Counted from the first letter of the stretch, positions 16,068 through 26,206 are shown. The stretch is DNA of 44,336 nt from Bacteroidetes bacterium UBA1947 (GCA_002336915.1 DDET01000004.1:1-44336); one strand, 5' to 3'. A program made the numbers and translations. Notes: generated by a model not told the origin, from the sequence alone.

Positions 16068-16658
16068 ATGCGTACACGGGATGTAGGAAAGGAGCAGTTG
16101 GTAAAGGAGCAGGCAGTAAAAATGCTTGTGGCCGAAGGTTTTGAAGGCTTTAGCGTAAATAAACTGGCTAAGGCTTGTGGCATTTCTGTCGCTACCCTGT
16201 ATATCTATTATAAGGATAAGGACGACCTGATCAGCAGCATAGCCATTGAGTATGCAAAAAAGATGAGCAATACTATACTGAAAGGCTTTGATCCTGAACT
16301 GCCTTTTGAAGAAGGCCTCAGGGTGCAATGGCGGAATCGTTATAAGTACATGATGGATAACCCTACGGAAATGTTGTTGTTTGAGCAGTTGCGGAGTTCT
16401 CCATTTCATGAAAAGGTATTTACATCTATTACTGATGATTTCAAAGATGTAATGGAAAAATTCATGAAAAATGCAGTTGCAAAAGGCGAGGTAAATAAAA
16501 TGCCGCTCGAAGCGTATTGGTCTGTTGCGTATGCCCCTCTTTATTCATTGGTCCGCTTTCATAATGAAGGGCGCAGTATAGGAGGCAAGCCGTTTGTAAT
16601 AAGCGATAAGCTGATCTGGCAAACCTTTGATCTTGTAGTAAAAGCACTTAAACCTTAA
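16068..16658 (+). CDS. TetR/AcrR-family transcriptional regulator
   Basis: A product of 196 residues. The N-terminal ~60 residues are a TetR helix-turn-helix: AVKMLVAEGFEGFSVNKLAKACGISVATLYIYYKDKDDLISSIA. The all-helical C-terminal domain is the ligand-binding and dimerisation part and is not informative about the ligand. It is the first gene of an apparent operon with an HMA-like small protein (25 bases on) and an MFS transporter, the usual arrangement of a repressor that controls an exporter. Confidence 0.9.
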   Translation: MRTRDVGKEQLVKEQAVKMLVAEGFEGFSVNKLAKACGISVATLYIYYKDKDDLISSIAIEYAKKMSNTILKGFDPELPFEEGLRVQWRNRYKYMMDNPTEMLLFEQLRSSPFHEKVFTSITDDFKDVMEKFMKNAVAKGEVNKMPLEAYWSVAYAPLYSLVRFHNEGRSIGGKPFVISDKLIWQTFDLVVKALKP

Positions 16659-16683
16659 TTGATCATATGAAAAATCTATTTCC

Positions 16684-16908
16684 ATGGAAAGCACCAAGAA
16701 CATTTTTGTATTCAAAACGAATATTCATACCCTCAACGATAAGCTGATCGTAAAAGAGATACTGGGTAATCATCATCAAATTGAAGAGTGGAGTGTAGAC
16801 CTGCAGGACTGCGACAAAGTCCTGAGAGTGGTAACGCCAGCATTGACCGTAAATAATATTATTGAACTGATAAACGAAAGCGGCTACGAATGCCGTGAAC
16901 TGGAATAA
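16684..16908 (+). CDS. HMA-like small protein without the CxxC motif
   Basis: A product of 74 residues with the beta-alpha-beta-beta-alpha-beta pattern and size of heavy-metal-associated domains (FVFKTNI, DKLIVKEIL, EEWSVDLQD, KVLRVV, NNIIELINESGYECREL). The metal-binding MxCxxC loop is absent: the equivalent position reads KTNIHTLND. It may be a metal-independent partner or sensor. Its stop overlaps the start of the MFS gene (TAATG), so the two are translationally coupled. Confidence 0.7.
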   Translation: MESTKNIFVFKTNIHTLNDKLIVKEILGNHHQIEEWSVDLQDCDKVLRVVTPALTVNNIIELINESGYECRELE

Positions 16909-18209
16909 TGGAAAAGAAAGCTCCCGTCGCCGCAATACCATTTACTTCTTACCAGAAGTTTGTGATATTTATACTTGCCATCACGCAATTTTCCGTGATA
17001 CTTGATTTTATGATCATGTCGCCGCTGGGTGACATGCTGATGAAGTCGATGAGCCTTAAAACTTCGCAGTTTGGTATAGCAGTTTCCGCGTATGCCTTTA
17101 GTGCGGGTATATCGGGTCTGCTCACTGCAGGCTTTGCTGATAAGTTCGACAGGAAGAAGCTGCTCTTGTTCTTCTATATAGGTTTCATTGCGGGCACTTT
17201 CTTTTGCAGCATGGCAACTACATTCCCATTGCTGGTGGCTGCACGTATCATTACAGGCCTTTTTGGCGGGGTGATAGGTTCTATATCAATGGCCATTATT
17301 GCCGACCTGTTCAGCATACAGCAGCGAGGCCGTGTTATGGGTTTTATACAGATGGGCTTTGGCGCCAGCCAGGTATTGGGTGTGCCTATTAGCCTTTACA
17401 TAGCCGTATATGTTGGAGGCTGGCAGTCACCTTTTATAATGGTTGGCATTATGTCCGTTATTATTGCGGGCATGATCATGCTCAAATTGCAGCCAATAAC
17501 CAAACACTTGCTGGTGCAGCAGGATAAGACAGCATTAAAGCATCTCTTACACACCGTTGCAAAGAAAGATTACCGTATAGGTTTTACCGCCACTGCTTTA
17601 CTCTCTATAGGCGGTTTTATGATGATGCCTTTTGGCAGCGCCTTTGCCATAAACAACCTGAAGATCACCAACGCGCAACTGCCCATATTATTTATGGTAT
17701 CAGGCGTGGCCTCGCTGGTCATCATGCCCCTGATAGGTAAACTGAGCGATCGCATAGATAAGTACAAGATATTTGCCATTGCCTGTGTGTGGATGATGGT
17801 AATGGTGGTGTTGTATACCAATCTTTCTGTAACCCCACTATGGCTGGTTATTATTTTCAATGTGCTCATGATGATGGGTATCCTGTCGCGGATGGTGCCA
17901 TCAACAGCATTGGTAACCGGTATACCTGATATGGCCGACCGTGGTGCATTCATGAGCATCAACTCGTCTTTACAGCAGATCGCAGGTGGTATTGCTGCGG
18001 CATTTGCAGGTATGATCGTGGTGCAGAAAGATAAGTTCAGCCCACTGGAGCACTATAATACGCTTGGCTATATCATCGTAGGTATTACTGTAGTTTCCAT
18101 GCTGATGATGTACAGGGTGAGCGCAATGGTGAAAAAGAAAATAAGCGCAAGAACGGTGGTTCAGCCCGCCAGCCCCGATACAGAACCCATAGTTACAGAA
18201 GGCATATAA
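16908..18209 (+). CDS. Major facilitator superfamily transporter
   Basis: An inner-membrane exporter of 433 residues with about 12 hydrophobic segments. The MFS signature after TM2 is visible (GFADKFDRKKLLL, the DxxxRK-type loop), together with PLGDMLM in the first helix region and RIITGLFGGVIGSISMAIIADLF in TM4-5, and a second loop GKLSDRIDKYK midway. The overall pattern fits AraJ/drug-efflux-type families. The start overlaps the HMA-like gene's stop by one base. The substrate is unknown; the locus suggests metal or toxic-compound efflux, but this is inference. Confidence 0.88.
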   Translation: MEKKAPVAAIPFTSYQKFVIFILAITQFSVILDFMIMSPLGDMLMKSMSLKTSQFGIAVSAYAFSAGISGLLTAGFADKFDRKKLLLFFYIGFIAGTFFCSMATTFPLLVAARIITGLFGGVIGSISMAIIADLFSIQQRGRVMGFIQMGFGASQVLGVPISLYIAVYVGGWQSPFIMVGIMSVIIAGMIMLKLQPITKHLLVQQDKTALKHLLHTVAKKDYRIGFTATALLSIGGFMMMPFGSAFAINNLKITNAQLPILFMVSGVASLVIMPLIGKLSDRIDKYKIFAIACVWMMVMVVLYTNLSVTPLWLVIIFNVLMMMGILSRMVPSTALVTGIPDMADRGAFMSINSSLQQIAGGIAAAFAGMIVVQKDKFSPLEHYNTLGYIIVGITVVSMLMMYRVSAMVKKKISARTVVQPASPDTEPIVTEGI

Positions 18210-18267
18210 GGCTTATTTGCACCTGTGGGCATTGTGGATATGATACGCTATTTTTACAAGAGTCGTC

Positions 18268-20496
18268 ATGAACCATCTGCCACAGCTCATACAGGACCTT
18301 GCCCTGATACTCATTCTCGCGGGTATCACTACTTTGCTCTTCAAGCGATTGAAGCAGCCTGTGGTTTTGGGCTATATACTTGCAGGATTGTTGGTAAGCC
18401 CGCATTTCCCCTTGTTCCCCACTATCAGCGATATAGGCAACATCCGCATATGGGCTGATATTGGCGTCATCTTTCTCCTGTTTACGCTTGGGCTCGAGTT
18501 CAGCTTTAAGAAGCTGATGCGTGTAGGTGGGGCAGCATCGGTCACGGCTTTTGTGGAGATATCTGCCATGCTGGCTGTCGGCTTCCTGATTGGTCTCTCG
18601 CTGGGCTGGCCGCTTATGGACTGCATATTCCTGGGAGGTATACTTTCTATAGCATCTACAACCATCATCCTGCGCTCCTTCGATGAACTGGGACTTAAGG
18701 GCAAACGCTTTGCTGACCTCGTCTTCGGCATACTCATTATTGAAGACCTTATCGCAGTTGTGCTGCTGGTGGTACTATCCACCATTGCCGTGAGCCGCCA
18801 GTTTGCAGGTACTGAGATGCTGGCATCCATACTCAAGCTGTTCTTTTTTCTTGCCTTGTGGTTCATCGCGGGTATCTTCTTTATACCCACTTTCCTGAGC
18901 AGGGTGCAGAAGCACTTGAATAATGAGACCATGCTCATTGTTTCCATAGCCCTATGCCTGATGATGGTTTTGCTTTCTTCCAAGGCCGGTTTCTCTCCTG
19001 CGCTGGGTGCTTTCATAATGGGCTCCATACTTGCGGAGACGACGCAGGCTGAACGGATTGAAAAGAACATACGGCCTGTTAAAGACTTATTCGGTGCGGT
19101 GTTCTTTGTGTCGGTAGGTATGCTTATCGATCCTAAGATATTGCTGAACTACGCCCTGCCTATACTGCTCATCACGGTGGTGTTCGTGACTTTTAAGACC
19201 CTGCATGTGACTGTAGGTGCGCTGATAGCAGGGCAGCCTTTGAAGACCTCTATCTATGCAGGGATGAGCATGGGGCAGATAGGGGAGTTCTCTTTCATTA
19301 TAGCTACGCTGGGCCTTACCCTGGGTGTTACCAGCGACTTCCTGTACCCTATAGCTGTTGCAGTCTCGGCTATTACTACGTTTTCAACGCCCTATATGAT
19401 CAAACTGGCGGGGCCATTGTACAGTAAGATAGATTCAAAGCTGCCGGTGAAATGGAAGAAGGTACTGGACCGCTACAGCTCCGGCACACAGAGCATCACC
19501 ACCGCCAGCGACTGGCGCATCATCCTGCGTGCATTCTTTATGCATATAGTACTCTTCTCGCTCATCATCTTCGGTATACTGCTGCTGTTCACCAACTATG
19601 TAGCGCCATGGATAAACGGTCATGTGGAGAACGTCCTGTTCGCGGATATACTTGTAGCATTATCCGGCTTCGCGGCTATGTTCCCGTTCCTATGGGCCTT
19701 GGTAATGCGTAAGATAAAGCCGATCTCGGCGGCGAACCTGTGGAGCAACAGGCGCTACCGCGCACCATTGATACTGTTGCGCATGATAAGGGTGGTGCTG
19801 GGTATTGTCTTCGTGGGCCTATTTCTCATTACCATTTTCCCTTTGAAGGTGGCTTCTGTTTCCGTAGGGGTGCTGGTGCTATTGTCCCTGCTGTTCCTGC
19901 AGCGCATACAGCGTTTTTATGTGCGTATCGAAGACCGCTTCTTTACCAACTTCAATGACCGTGAGCTGCAAAGTGCCCGCGACGGCCGCCATGAGCTGGC
20001 CCCATGGGATGCGCATGTGGTGCAGTACATACTGCCGCCCGGCTCGCCAGTAACAGGCATGACGCTTGAAGAGACGCAGATACGCGAGCAGTTCGGCATC
20101 AATATAGCCATGATAAAGCGTGGTGAGCATCATACCATACAAACACCCGGCAGGTATGAGCGGATATACCCCGGCGATAAGCTGTTCATAATAGGTACTG
20201 ATGAGCAAATAGACCAGTTCAAAAAGCAAACCACTCCTGCAAATGAGACCGCGTACACTGCAGACGATGTACACGAGATAGTGCTTAAGAAGATAGTGGT
20301 ATCGGCAGACTCTGTGCTGATCGGCAAGACCATACGCGAGAGCGGCATACGTGAAAAGACCAATGGCCTTGTGGTGGGCATAGAACGCAAAAGACGCCGC
20401 CTGCTAAACCCCGAATCTTTTACCCGGTTTGAAGAAGGGGACAAAGTATGGATAGTGGGCGACTCCATCCTGATAAATGCAATGGCTAGAACATAA
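18268..20496 (+). CDS. Monovalent cation:proton antiporter, CPA2 (KefB/KefC-like) with C-terminal TrkA-C domains
   Basis: A product of 742 residues. The N-terminal ~380 residues form a CPA2 antiporter module (GYILAGLLVSPH, then DIGVIFLLFTLGLEFSFKKLM and FADLVFGILIIEDLIAVVLLV; GFSPALGAFIMGSILAET). More membrane segments follow between about residues 415 and 555. The C-terminal end holds two regulatory RCK-C/TrkA-C-like domains (PGSPVTGMTLEETQIREQFGINIAMIKRG and DSVLIGKTIRESGIREKTNGLVVGIER). A Rossmann TrkA-N domain is not obvious. It probably exchanges K+ or Na+ for H+ and is controlled through the cytosolic domains. The ATG at 18268 lies 58 bases after the MFS gene. Confidence 0.88.
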   Translation: MNHLPQLIQDLALILILAGITTLLFKRLKQPVVLGYILAGLLVSPHFPLFPTISDIGNIRIWADIGVIFLLFTLGLEFSFKKLMRVGGAASVTAFVEISAMLAVGFLIGLSLGWPLMDCIFLGGILSIASTTIILRSFDELGLKGKRFADLVFGILIIEDLIAVVLLVVLSTIAVSRQFAGTEMLASILKLFFFLALWFIAGIFFIPTFLSRVQKHLNNETMLIVSIALCLMMVLLSSKAGFSPALGAFIMGSILAETTQAERIEKNIRPVKDLFGAVFFVSVGMLIDPKILLNYALPILLITVVFVTFKTLHVTVGALIAGQPLKTSIYAGMSMGQIGEFSFIIATLGLTLGVTSDFLYPIAVAVSAITTFSTPYMIKLAGPLYSKIDSKLPVKWKKVLDRYSSGTQSITTASDWRIILRAFFMHIVLFSLIIFGILLLFTNYVAPWINGHVENVLFADILVALSGFAAMFPFLWALVMRKIKPISAANLWSNRRYRAPLILLRMIRVVLGIVFVGLFLITIFPLKVASVSVGVLVLLSLLFLQRIQRFYVRIEDRFFTNFNDRELQSARDGRHELAPWDAHVVQYILPPGSPVTGMTLEETQIREQFGINIAMIKRGEHHTIQTPGRYERIYPGDKLFIIGTDEQIDQFKKQTTPANETAYTADDVHEIVLKKIVVSADSVLIGKTIRESGIREKTNGLVVGIERKRRRLLNPESFTRFEEGDKVWIVGDSILINAMART

Positions 20497-20509
20497 GCGG
20501 GTAATGCCC

Positions 20510-21058
20510 TCACCATTTTATATCCTGCAGGCACTTTGTATAGCTGAGTACTGCCGTTGCTTCCTTTGCCTGTATCTTTTGTGAGCGCTCGTGCAATTGC
20601 ACACGCACTATTTTTTGCGTTGAGAATTTTTCAATGCTTTCTGCCGTGATATAATAAAAGGCCTGCAAAATGTATTTGGCAGAATTGGCCGAAGAGGTAC
20701 CTATGTCGCCGGAGGAGATCATGGCGGCCTCTTCTTTACAATCCACTTTGCAGGCCTCGTCTTTTAAAATGGTGCCGTCCTCAAATTCTATGACCAGGCC
20801 TGTGCCGTCAAAATCCGGGTACTCATTTGACAAGCGAATGTGGAGTGCAAAAAATGCGGGCGCCAACGTTTGCTTCAGCACTGTAAGGTGCTGCAATGCA
20901 GGGCTCTGATAGGTTACCGTATTATTGTCTTCGTTCGCTTTCCTGCTTATGTCTTTACAAGGATACTTCTGTGCTGTGCAAATAGCAGGCACAAAAAATA
21001 GGGCCAATAAAATTTTTCTCAAGGGTATTTTCTTTATAGTTTTTAATGGTAAAGCCAT
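20510..21058 (-). CDS. Secreted protein of unknown function
   Basis: A product of 182 residues with an N-terminal signal sequence (about residues 1-29, ending ICTAQ) and four cysteines in the mature part. A segment TGLVIEFEDGTILKDEACKVDC suggests a beta-rich domain. I do not recognise the family. The ATG at 21058 lies four bases after the stop of fhs, so it is probably the distal gene of that transcript; no function in one-carbon metabolism is implied. It is convergent with the antiporter gene. Confidence 0.6.
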   Translation of the reverse strand: MALPLKTIKKIPLRKILLALFFVPAICTAQKYPCKDISRKANEDNNTVTYQSPALQHLTVLKQTLAPAFFALHIRLSNEYPDFDGTGLVIEFEDGTILKDEACKVDCKEEAAMISSGDIGTSSANSAKYILQAFYYITAESIEKFSTQKIVRVQLHERSQKIQAKEATAVLSYTKCLQDIKW

Positions 21059-21062
21059 TGTT

Positions 21063-22730
21063 TTAACTCAAGCCTTCTATCTCGCCGTTCACCAGTTTTA
21101 TCCTGTTGGCTTGTGGGTCGACGGGAAGGCCGGGCATGCGCATGATATCGCCTGCTACAGCTACTATAAAACCTGCGCCTGCATTGATAACCAGGTCGCG
21201 GATGTGTATGGTAAAGCCTTCGGGTGCGTTGATGAGCTTAGGATCATCGCTGAACGAATACTGTGTTTTGGCGATGCACACGGGCAGGTTGCCCCAGCCA
21301 AGCTTTTCGTATTGCTTCAGTTTGTTCTCGGCAGTGATGTTGAATGTAACACCACCCGCACGATATATTTTGGTAGCTATCTTTTCGATCTTCGACTGTA
21401 TGCTGTCACCGAGGCTGTAAGTGAAATTGATGTCTTTAGACGGATTGTTCTCTATTACTTCCACTACTTTCTTCGCAAGGTCTGATGCGCCTTCGCCACC
21501 TTTTGCAAAGCCCTGGTTGATGGCGAATGCCACGCCTTCTTTCTCGCACCATTCTACGAGGTAATCCACTTCCGCCTGCGAATCGTAACCGAACCTGTTG
21601 AAGGATACGATCACGCTCTGGCCAAAGCCTTTCATGTTCTGTATATGCCTTTGCAGGTTGGGCAGGCCGTCTTTCAATGCTTCGAGGTTGGGCTTGGTCA
21701 GTTCTTTTTCTGAGATGCCGCCATGCAGTTTCAATGCGCCCGATGTTACTACTATTACAGTAGCCTTAGGCTTTAAGCCCGTGAGCCTGCATTTGATATC
21801 CAGGAATTTTTCAGCACCAAGATCGCTGCCGAAGCCTGATTCTGTAACCACGTAGTCGCAGCAGCTCAATGCCATTTTGGTAGCCAGCACCGAATTGCAA
21901 CCGTGTGCAATATTGGCGAAAGGACCGCCGTGTACGAATGCTGTTGTCTGCTCGGTGGTCTGCACCAGGTTGGGCATTATGGCTTCCTTCAGTAGTATGG
22001 TAATGGCTTCTTCTACGCCGAGGTCTTTTACCGTGAATGGTTTCTTATCCTTTGTGTAACCCAGCACGATGCGCTCTATACGCTGTATCAGGTCGTGCAA
22101 GCCTTCCGACAGGCAGAACAGCGCCATGATCTCGGAAGCGGGAGTGATGTCAAAGCCTGTTTCGGTGGGTATACCATTGGCAGTGCCGCCGAGGCCGGTA
22201 ATAACATTGCGCAATGAGCGGTCATTCACATCCAGTACACGCTTCCATACTATACGCTCCAGTGCTTTTTCCGTATTGCGGTTCTGGTATTGATAGTTAT
22301 CCAACAGGGCAGCTATCATATTATTGGCGCAGGTAATGGCATGGAAGTCGCCGGTGAAGTGCAGGTTGATCTCTTCCATAGGCAGCACCTGTGAGTAGCC
22401 GCCACCTGCAGCACCACCCTTCATGCCGAAGCAGGGCCCAAGGCTGGGTTCGCGCAGGGCTACTGCGGCCTTCTTGCCTATATAGTTGAGGCCTAGTGAG
22501 AGGGCCACGCTGGTTACTGTTTTGCCAACGCCGGCTTTGTTAGGCGTTACGGCAGTAACTAATATAAGGTTGCTGTTCTTTGCTTTTTCCTCGTCCAGGT
22601 AAGTGAGCGGCACCTTTGCCTTGTACTTGCCGTAGGGTATGATATCATCGGGGTTGATGCCGATATTCTGTGCGATTTCTGCAATGGGCCTCAACTTCGT
22701 AGCCCTTGATATTTCAATGTCTGAAAGCAT
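21063..22730 (-). CDS. fhs: Formate-tetrahydrofolate ligase
   Basis: The enzyme ATP + formate + tetrahydrofolate gives 10-formyltetrahydrofolate and feeds purine and formyl-Met synthesis. The product of 555 residues (ATG at 22730, giving MLSDIEISRATKLRPI) has normal length; an in-frame ATG at 22763 would add 11 atypical residues. The Fhs pattern is clear: the P-loop-like TPNKAGVGKTVTSVALSLGL, ALREPSLGPCFGMKGGAAGG, INLHFTGDFHAIT, ESGFGSDLGAEKFLDIKCR, and the C-terminal GAGFIVAVAGDIMRMPGLP. The P-loop reads NKAGVGKT where many homologues have PAGEGKT. Confidence 0.95.
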   Translation of the reverse strand: MLSDIEISRATKLRPIAEIAQNIGINPDDIIPYGKYKAKVPLTYLDEEKAKNSNLILVTAVTPNKAGVGKTVTSVALSLGLNYIGKKAAVALREPSLGPCFGMKGGAAGGGYSQVLPMEEINLHFTGDFHAITCANNMIAALLDNYQYQNRNTEKALERIVWKRVLDVNDRSLRNVITGLGGTANGIPTETGFDITPASEIMALFCLSEGLHDLIQRIERIVLGYTKDKKPFTVKDLGVEEAITILLKEAIMPNLVQTTEQTTAFVHGGPFANIAHGCNSVLATKMALSCCDYVVTESGFGSDLGAEKFLDIKCRLTGLKPKATVIVVTSGALKLHGGISEKELTKPNLEALKDGLPNLQRHIQNMKGFGQSVIVSFNRFGYDSQAEVDYLVEWCEKEGVAFAINQGFAKGGEGASDLAKKVVEVIENNPSKDINFTYSLGDSIQSKIEKIATKIYRAGGVTFNITAENKLKQYEKLGWGNLPVCIAKTQYSFSDDPKLINAPEGFTIHIRDLVINAGAGFIVAVAGDIMRMPGLPVDPQANRIKLVNGEIEGLS

Positions 22731-22906
22731 AATGGTTAATGATTGAATGGTTTCGCATTTCAATTACGAGGACTGAATATAGAAAATAATTTGATAGCCA
22801 AAGGCGGAATGCTACATTTTTATTTGGTGAGTACGCTTCTAATTAGAAACACGGAACTTTGCATTAAGGTATTTTATGTATTTTCAGGAAAGCGTCCGCT
22901 GATACT

Positions 22907-23356
22907 ATGTACAACAAATTTTACTTTCTAGCGCTTTTCTGTTTCTGTTCCTGCAAAAGCATGCAGGGGCAAAATAATGCGCAGCATAACACCATCGCTA
23001 ATACAAACGCGGCCGCGACACCTATGAGCTGCAATATAGAGGGGCAGTTAGTAGAGATCATAAACGTGCGCGATGCCGATACCGGCAGTCCCTGTGCCAA
23101 ACATGCCTGCAGGGCAAGGGTAAAAATAATTAGTGTGCCGGGTTGCGGCTCCTCCGTAAGCATGGCCATGAATGCCGGTGATACGGTAGAGATGAGCTTT
23201 GCCTATACTTTAGAGAATACCGCTAAGATATTCCCAACAATGCCCGCAAAGTACCCGGGGCTGAAACGCGGCCAACACTTTACTGCAAGCGTGGAGCAGC
23301 GGCTTAAGATGGGAGCGGAGGGTGAATTTGTCGTGTATGATTACCGGCTAAAGTGA
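22907..23356 (+). CDS. Putative small lipoprotein
   Basis: A product of 149 residues with a short hydrophobic N-terminus and a lipobox-like CFCSCKS (C16). The mature part has a beta-rich core (QLVEIINVRDADTGSPC, RARVKIISVPGCGSSVSM, GDTVEMSFAYTLENT) with several cysteines and no catalytic motif. The family is not recognised. It lies upstream of the large Asp-box protein in the same direction with a gap of 51 bases. Confidence 0.6.
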   Translation: MYNKFYFLALFCFCSCKSMQGQNNAQHNTIANTNAAATPMSCNIEGQLVEIINVRDADTGSPCAKHACRARVKIISVPGCGSSVSMAMNAGDTVEMSFAYTLENTAKIFPTMPAKYPGLKRGQHFTASVEQRLKMGAEGEFVVYDYRLK

Positions 23357-23407
23357 GTTTATTGGATTAATTCGTATCTTTCCTGATACCGCTAAAATTT
23401 TTAATTC

Positions 23408-26206
23408 GTGAATAAGATATACTTCGCGCTCATAGCCATTATCTGCATGTCGGGTTTTTATACATTTACACATTCATCGCATGCGGCAGGCAATGTGCCC
23501 CGTTTTATGGGCGATGTAGAAGGAACAGGCTCGGAAGAGGATGAGGATGCGAGGAACAACTATGAACTGGCGATGCTGCGCGACCCGGAAGGGAAGATAC
23601 CTGCACATATAAGGGAAAAGGAGCTGGCCTTTGCCGCTACACTGCCACATGCTGATGCTGCAAGTCCGCTATACGCCAATAAAGCGACAGTGGCCGGCTG
23701 GCAGCCAAGAGGCCCGTGGAACGTGGGCGGAAGGACCCGGGCCCTGGGCATAGACGTAAATAACGAAAATATACTGGTGGCGGGCTCCTGCTCGGGCGGT
23801 ATGTGGCGCTCCACAGACCAGGGGCAGACCTGGACGAATACCAATCCCATGAACAAATGCCAGAGCGTAAGCTGCCTGGCGCAGGATACAAGGGCAGGGC
23901 ATACCAATACCTGGTACTACGGGTCGGGCGAGGCGTACGGTGCTTCGGCGGGCGCTACCGGCGCCTACTACCTGGGCAACGGTATTTACAAATCGACAGA
24001 CAACGGCCTTACATGGTCCGTGCTGCCGTCGACCACGAGCGCCACTCTTGTTGGTTTCGATCTGTGGTCGGACATCAACTGGAATATAGCGGTAAATACC
24101 GCGGTAGCCGCGCAGGATGTGGTGTACAGCGCATCGTACGGGGGCATATATAAAAGCCTTGATGGCGGCGGCACATGGGTGCTGGCCAAAGGTACCGCCA
24201 GCGGCGGCTCCTACTTTACGGATGTAGCCATAAGTAAAACAGGCATTATCTACGCCAGCCTGAGCAGTGACGGACCCCAGCGCGGCCTGTACCGCTCGGT
24301 AGATGGTATCACTTTCACGAACATCACTCCCGCAACTTTCCCCACCACATACAACCGTATTAAGATCGGCATCTGCCCTGATGATGAAAGGCAGGTGTAC
24401 TTTGTAGGTAACACACCGGGCTTCGGCACACCTGATACCAACTTTCAGGGCGATGTGGAATGGAACAGTGTATGGAAGTACAATTATATTTCTGGCGATG
24501 GCAGCGGGGCCGGTGGCAACTGGCGTGACCTGAGCCCCAACATGCCTACCACCGGCGGCCTGTTTGATAAATACCAGACACAGGGATCGTATGATGTTGT
24601 GGTGAAAGTAAAGCCGGGCGACTCGAACACCGTATTCTTAGGCGGCACCAATTTGTACCGTTCTACTTCAGGCTTCAAGGACAATACGCATACAAAGTTC
24701 ATAGGCGGATATAAAGAGGGTGCTACGCTGCCTGTGGTGGATATGTATACCAATCATCACCCGGACCAGCACGAGGTGCTGTTCTTCCCCAGCAATGCCA
24801 ATAAGATGCTATCCTCGAACGACGGAGGCATCTTTCTTACAGACGATAATACCGCTGCAACGGTCTCCTGGACATCGTTGAATAACGGCTACCTGAGCAC
24901 TATGTTTTACAGCTGCGCTATAGACCATGCAACCACCAGTGATATTATTATAGGCGGTGCACAGGATAACGGCAGCTGGTACACCAACTCGGCTAACCTC
25001 ACTACCCCCTGGGTAACTCCACGCGGCGGTGACGGGTCTTACTGTGCTATTGCTGATAATCAGGCTGCCTACTACTTCAGTATACAGAACGGAAAGATGA
25101 TGCGGGCGCAGCTGGATGCTGCGGGTACGGTGACCAACTTTGCACGTATAGATCCTGTCGGCGGCAAAGGATATCTATTCATCAATCCTTACATCATAGA
25201 CCCGAACGACAATAATATTATGTACCTGGCAGGCGGCAAATTCCTGTGGCGCAATAACAACCTTGCCGGTATACCTTATGCAAGCAACTGGGATAGTATC
25301 TCCACCAACTGGGTACAGTTCCCTGATTCGGTGCCTACGGCAAATGCTACCATTACAGCCCTGGCCGCATCAAAAACACCGGCCAACCGACTATACTACG
25401 GTACATCGGCCAAGAGGCTATACAGGGTAGACAATGCAAATACGGGCACACCCACTGCCACAGATATTACCTCCACCGCAGCAGGGCTCTTCCCCACATC
25501 GGGTTATGTGAGCTGTATAGCCGTGGACCCGACTAATGCGGATAATATAATAGTAGCTTACTCCAACTACGGTGTTTACAGCATGTTCCATTCTGCGGAC
25601 GGGGGCAGTAACTGGGAAAGGATAAGCGGTAACCTTGAAGATAATATTACCGGCGCGGGTAACGGCCCCTCTGTACGTTGGGTGAGTATCATCCCCGTAA
25701 ACGGTGGTACCGTGTACCTGGCGGGCACAAGCACCGGCCTGTATGCGGCTACTGAACTGATAGGGCACGGTACCTACTGGACGCAGCAGGCAATAACCGA
25801 AATAGGCTACTCCGTAGTGGATATGATAGACTACCGCAGTACCGACGGCCTTGTAGTGGTAGCCACGCACTCCCACGGTATATTTTCAACGCATATCACC
25901 GACATCAATGATGTACTGAATGTGAAAGATGTAACAGCAAGTTCCCCGGTCACGGATCTCATGAACTATCCTAATCCCTTCCGTGAGCAGACTACAGTGA
26001 GCTTTAAGCTGAAAGGCAAAGCCAATGTGACATTGAGCCTGTATGATGAACTGGGAAGGTATGTGCGCAGTATAGCAAATGGCCGGATGGATGCGGGAGA
26101 AAAGAAATTTACTATTACTGCAGGCGACCTTGCTTCGGGTGTATATTACTGTACATTGAAAGCAGATGCCTATACCGAGACCAAACGGATAGTGCTGGCG
26201 AGGTAA
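23408..26206 (+). CDS. Secreted Asp-box (sialidase/VPS10-like) beta-propeller protein with T9SS sorting domain
   Basis: A product of 932 residues that begins with GTG at 23408 (no ATG in the N-terminal region fits the signal peptide better). A signal sequence is followed by a short acidic region and then a long beta-propeller region with several BNR/Asp-box repeats: MWRSTDQGQTWTN, IYKSTDNGLTWSVL, IYKSLDGGGTWVLAK, LYRSVDGITFTNI and MFHSADGGSNWERIS. The last ~80 residues form a T9SS type A sorting domain (NYPNPFREQTTVSFKL ... GVYYCTLKADAYTETKRIVL). Such proteins occur as surface or secreted glycan-binding or sortilin-like proteins in Bacteroidota. A catalytic sialidase Arg triad was not identified. 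Confidence 0.85.
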   Translation: MNKIYFALIAIICMSGFYTFTHSSHAAGNVPRFMGDVEGTGSEEDEDARNNYELAMLRDPEGKIPAHIREKELAFAATLPHADAASPLYANKATVAGWQPRGPWNVGGRTRALGIDVNNENILVAGSCSGGMWRSTDQGQTWTNTNPMNKCQSVSCLAQDTRAGHTNTWYYGSGEAYGASAGATGAYYLGNGIYKSTDNGLTWSVLPSTTSATLVGFDLWSDINWNIAVNTAVAAQDVVYSASYGGIYKSLDGGGTWVLAKGTASGGSYFTDVAISKTGIIYASLSSDGPQRGLYRSVDGITFTNITPATFPTTYNRIKIGICPDDERQVYFVGNTPGFGTPDTNFQGDVEWNSVWKYNYISGDGSGAGGNWRDLSPNMPTTGGLFDKYQTQGSYDVVVKVKPGDSNTVFLGGTNLYRSTSGFKDNTHTKFIGGYKEGATLPVVDMYTNHHPDQHEVLFFPSNANKMLSSNDGGIFLTDDNTAATVSWTSLNNGYLSTMFYSCAIDHATTSDIIIGGAQDNGSWYTNSANLTTPWVTPRGGDGSYCAIADNQAAYYFSIQNGKMMRAQLDAAGTVTNFARIDPVGGKGYLFINPYIIDPNDNNIMYLAGGKFLWRNNNLAGIPYASNWDSISTNWVQFPDSVPTANATITALAASKTPANRLYYGTSAKRLYRVDNANTGTPTATDITSTAAGLFPTSGYVSCIAVDPTNADNIIVAYSNYGVYSMFHSADGGSNWERISGNLEDNITGAGNGPSVRWVSIIPVNGGTVYLAGTSTGLYAATELIGHGTYWTQQAITEIGYSVVDMIDYRSTDGLVVVATHSHGIFSTHITDINDVLNVKDVTASSPVTDLMNYPNPFREQTTVSFKLKGKANVTLSLYDELGRYVRSIANGRMDAGEKKFTITAGDLASGVYYCTLKADAYTETKRIVLAR

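Noticed and set aside
18372..19070. A 232-codon minus-strand frame opposite the antiporter gene
   Set aside because: It mirrors membrane-helix codons of a well-supported gene and has no protein-like features.
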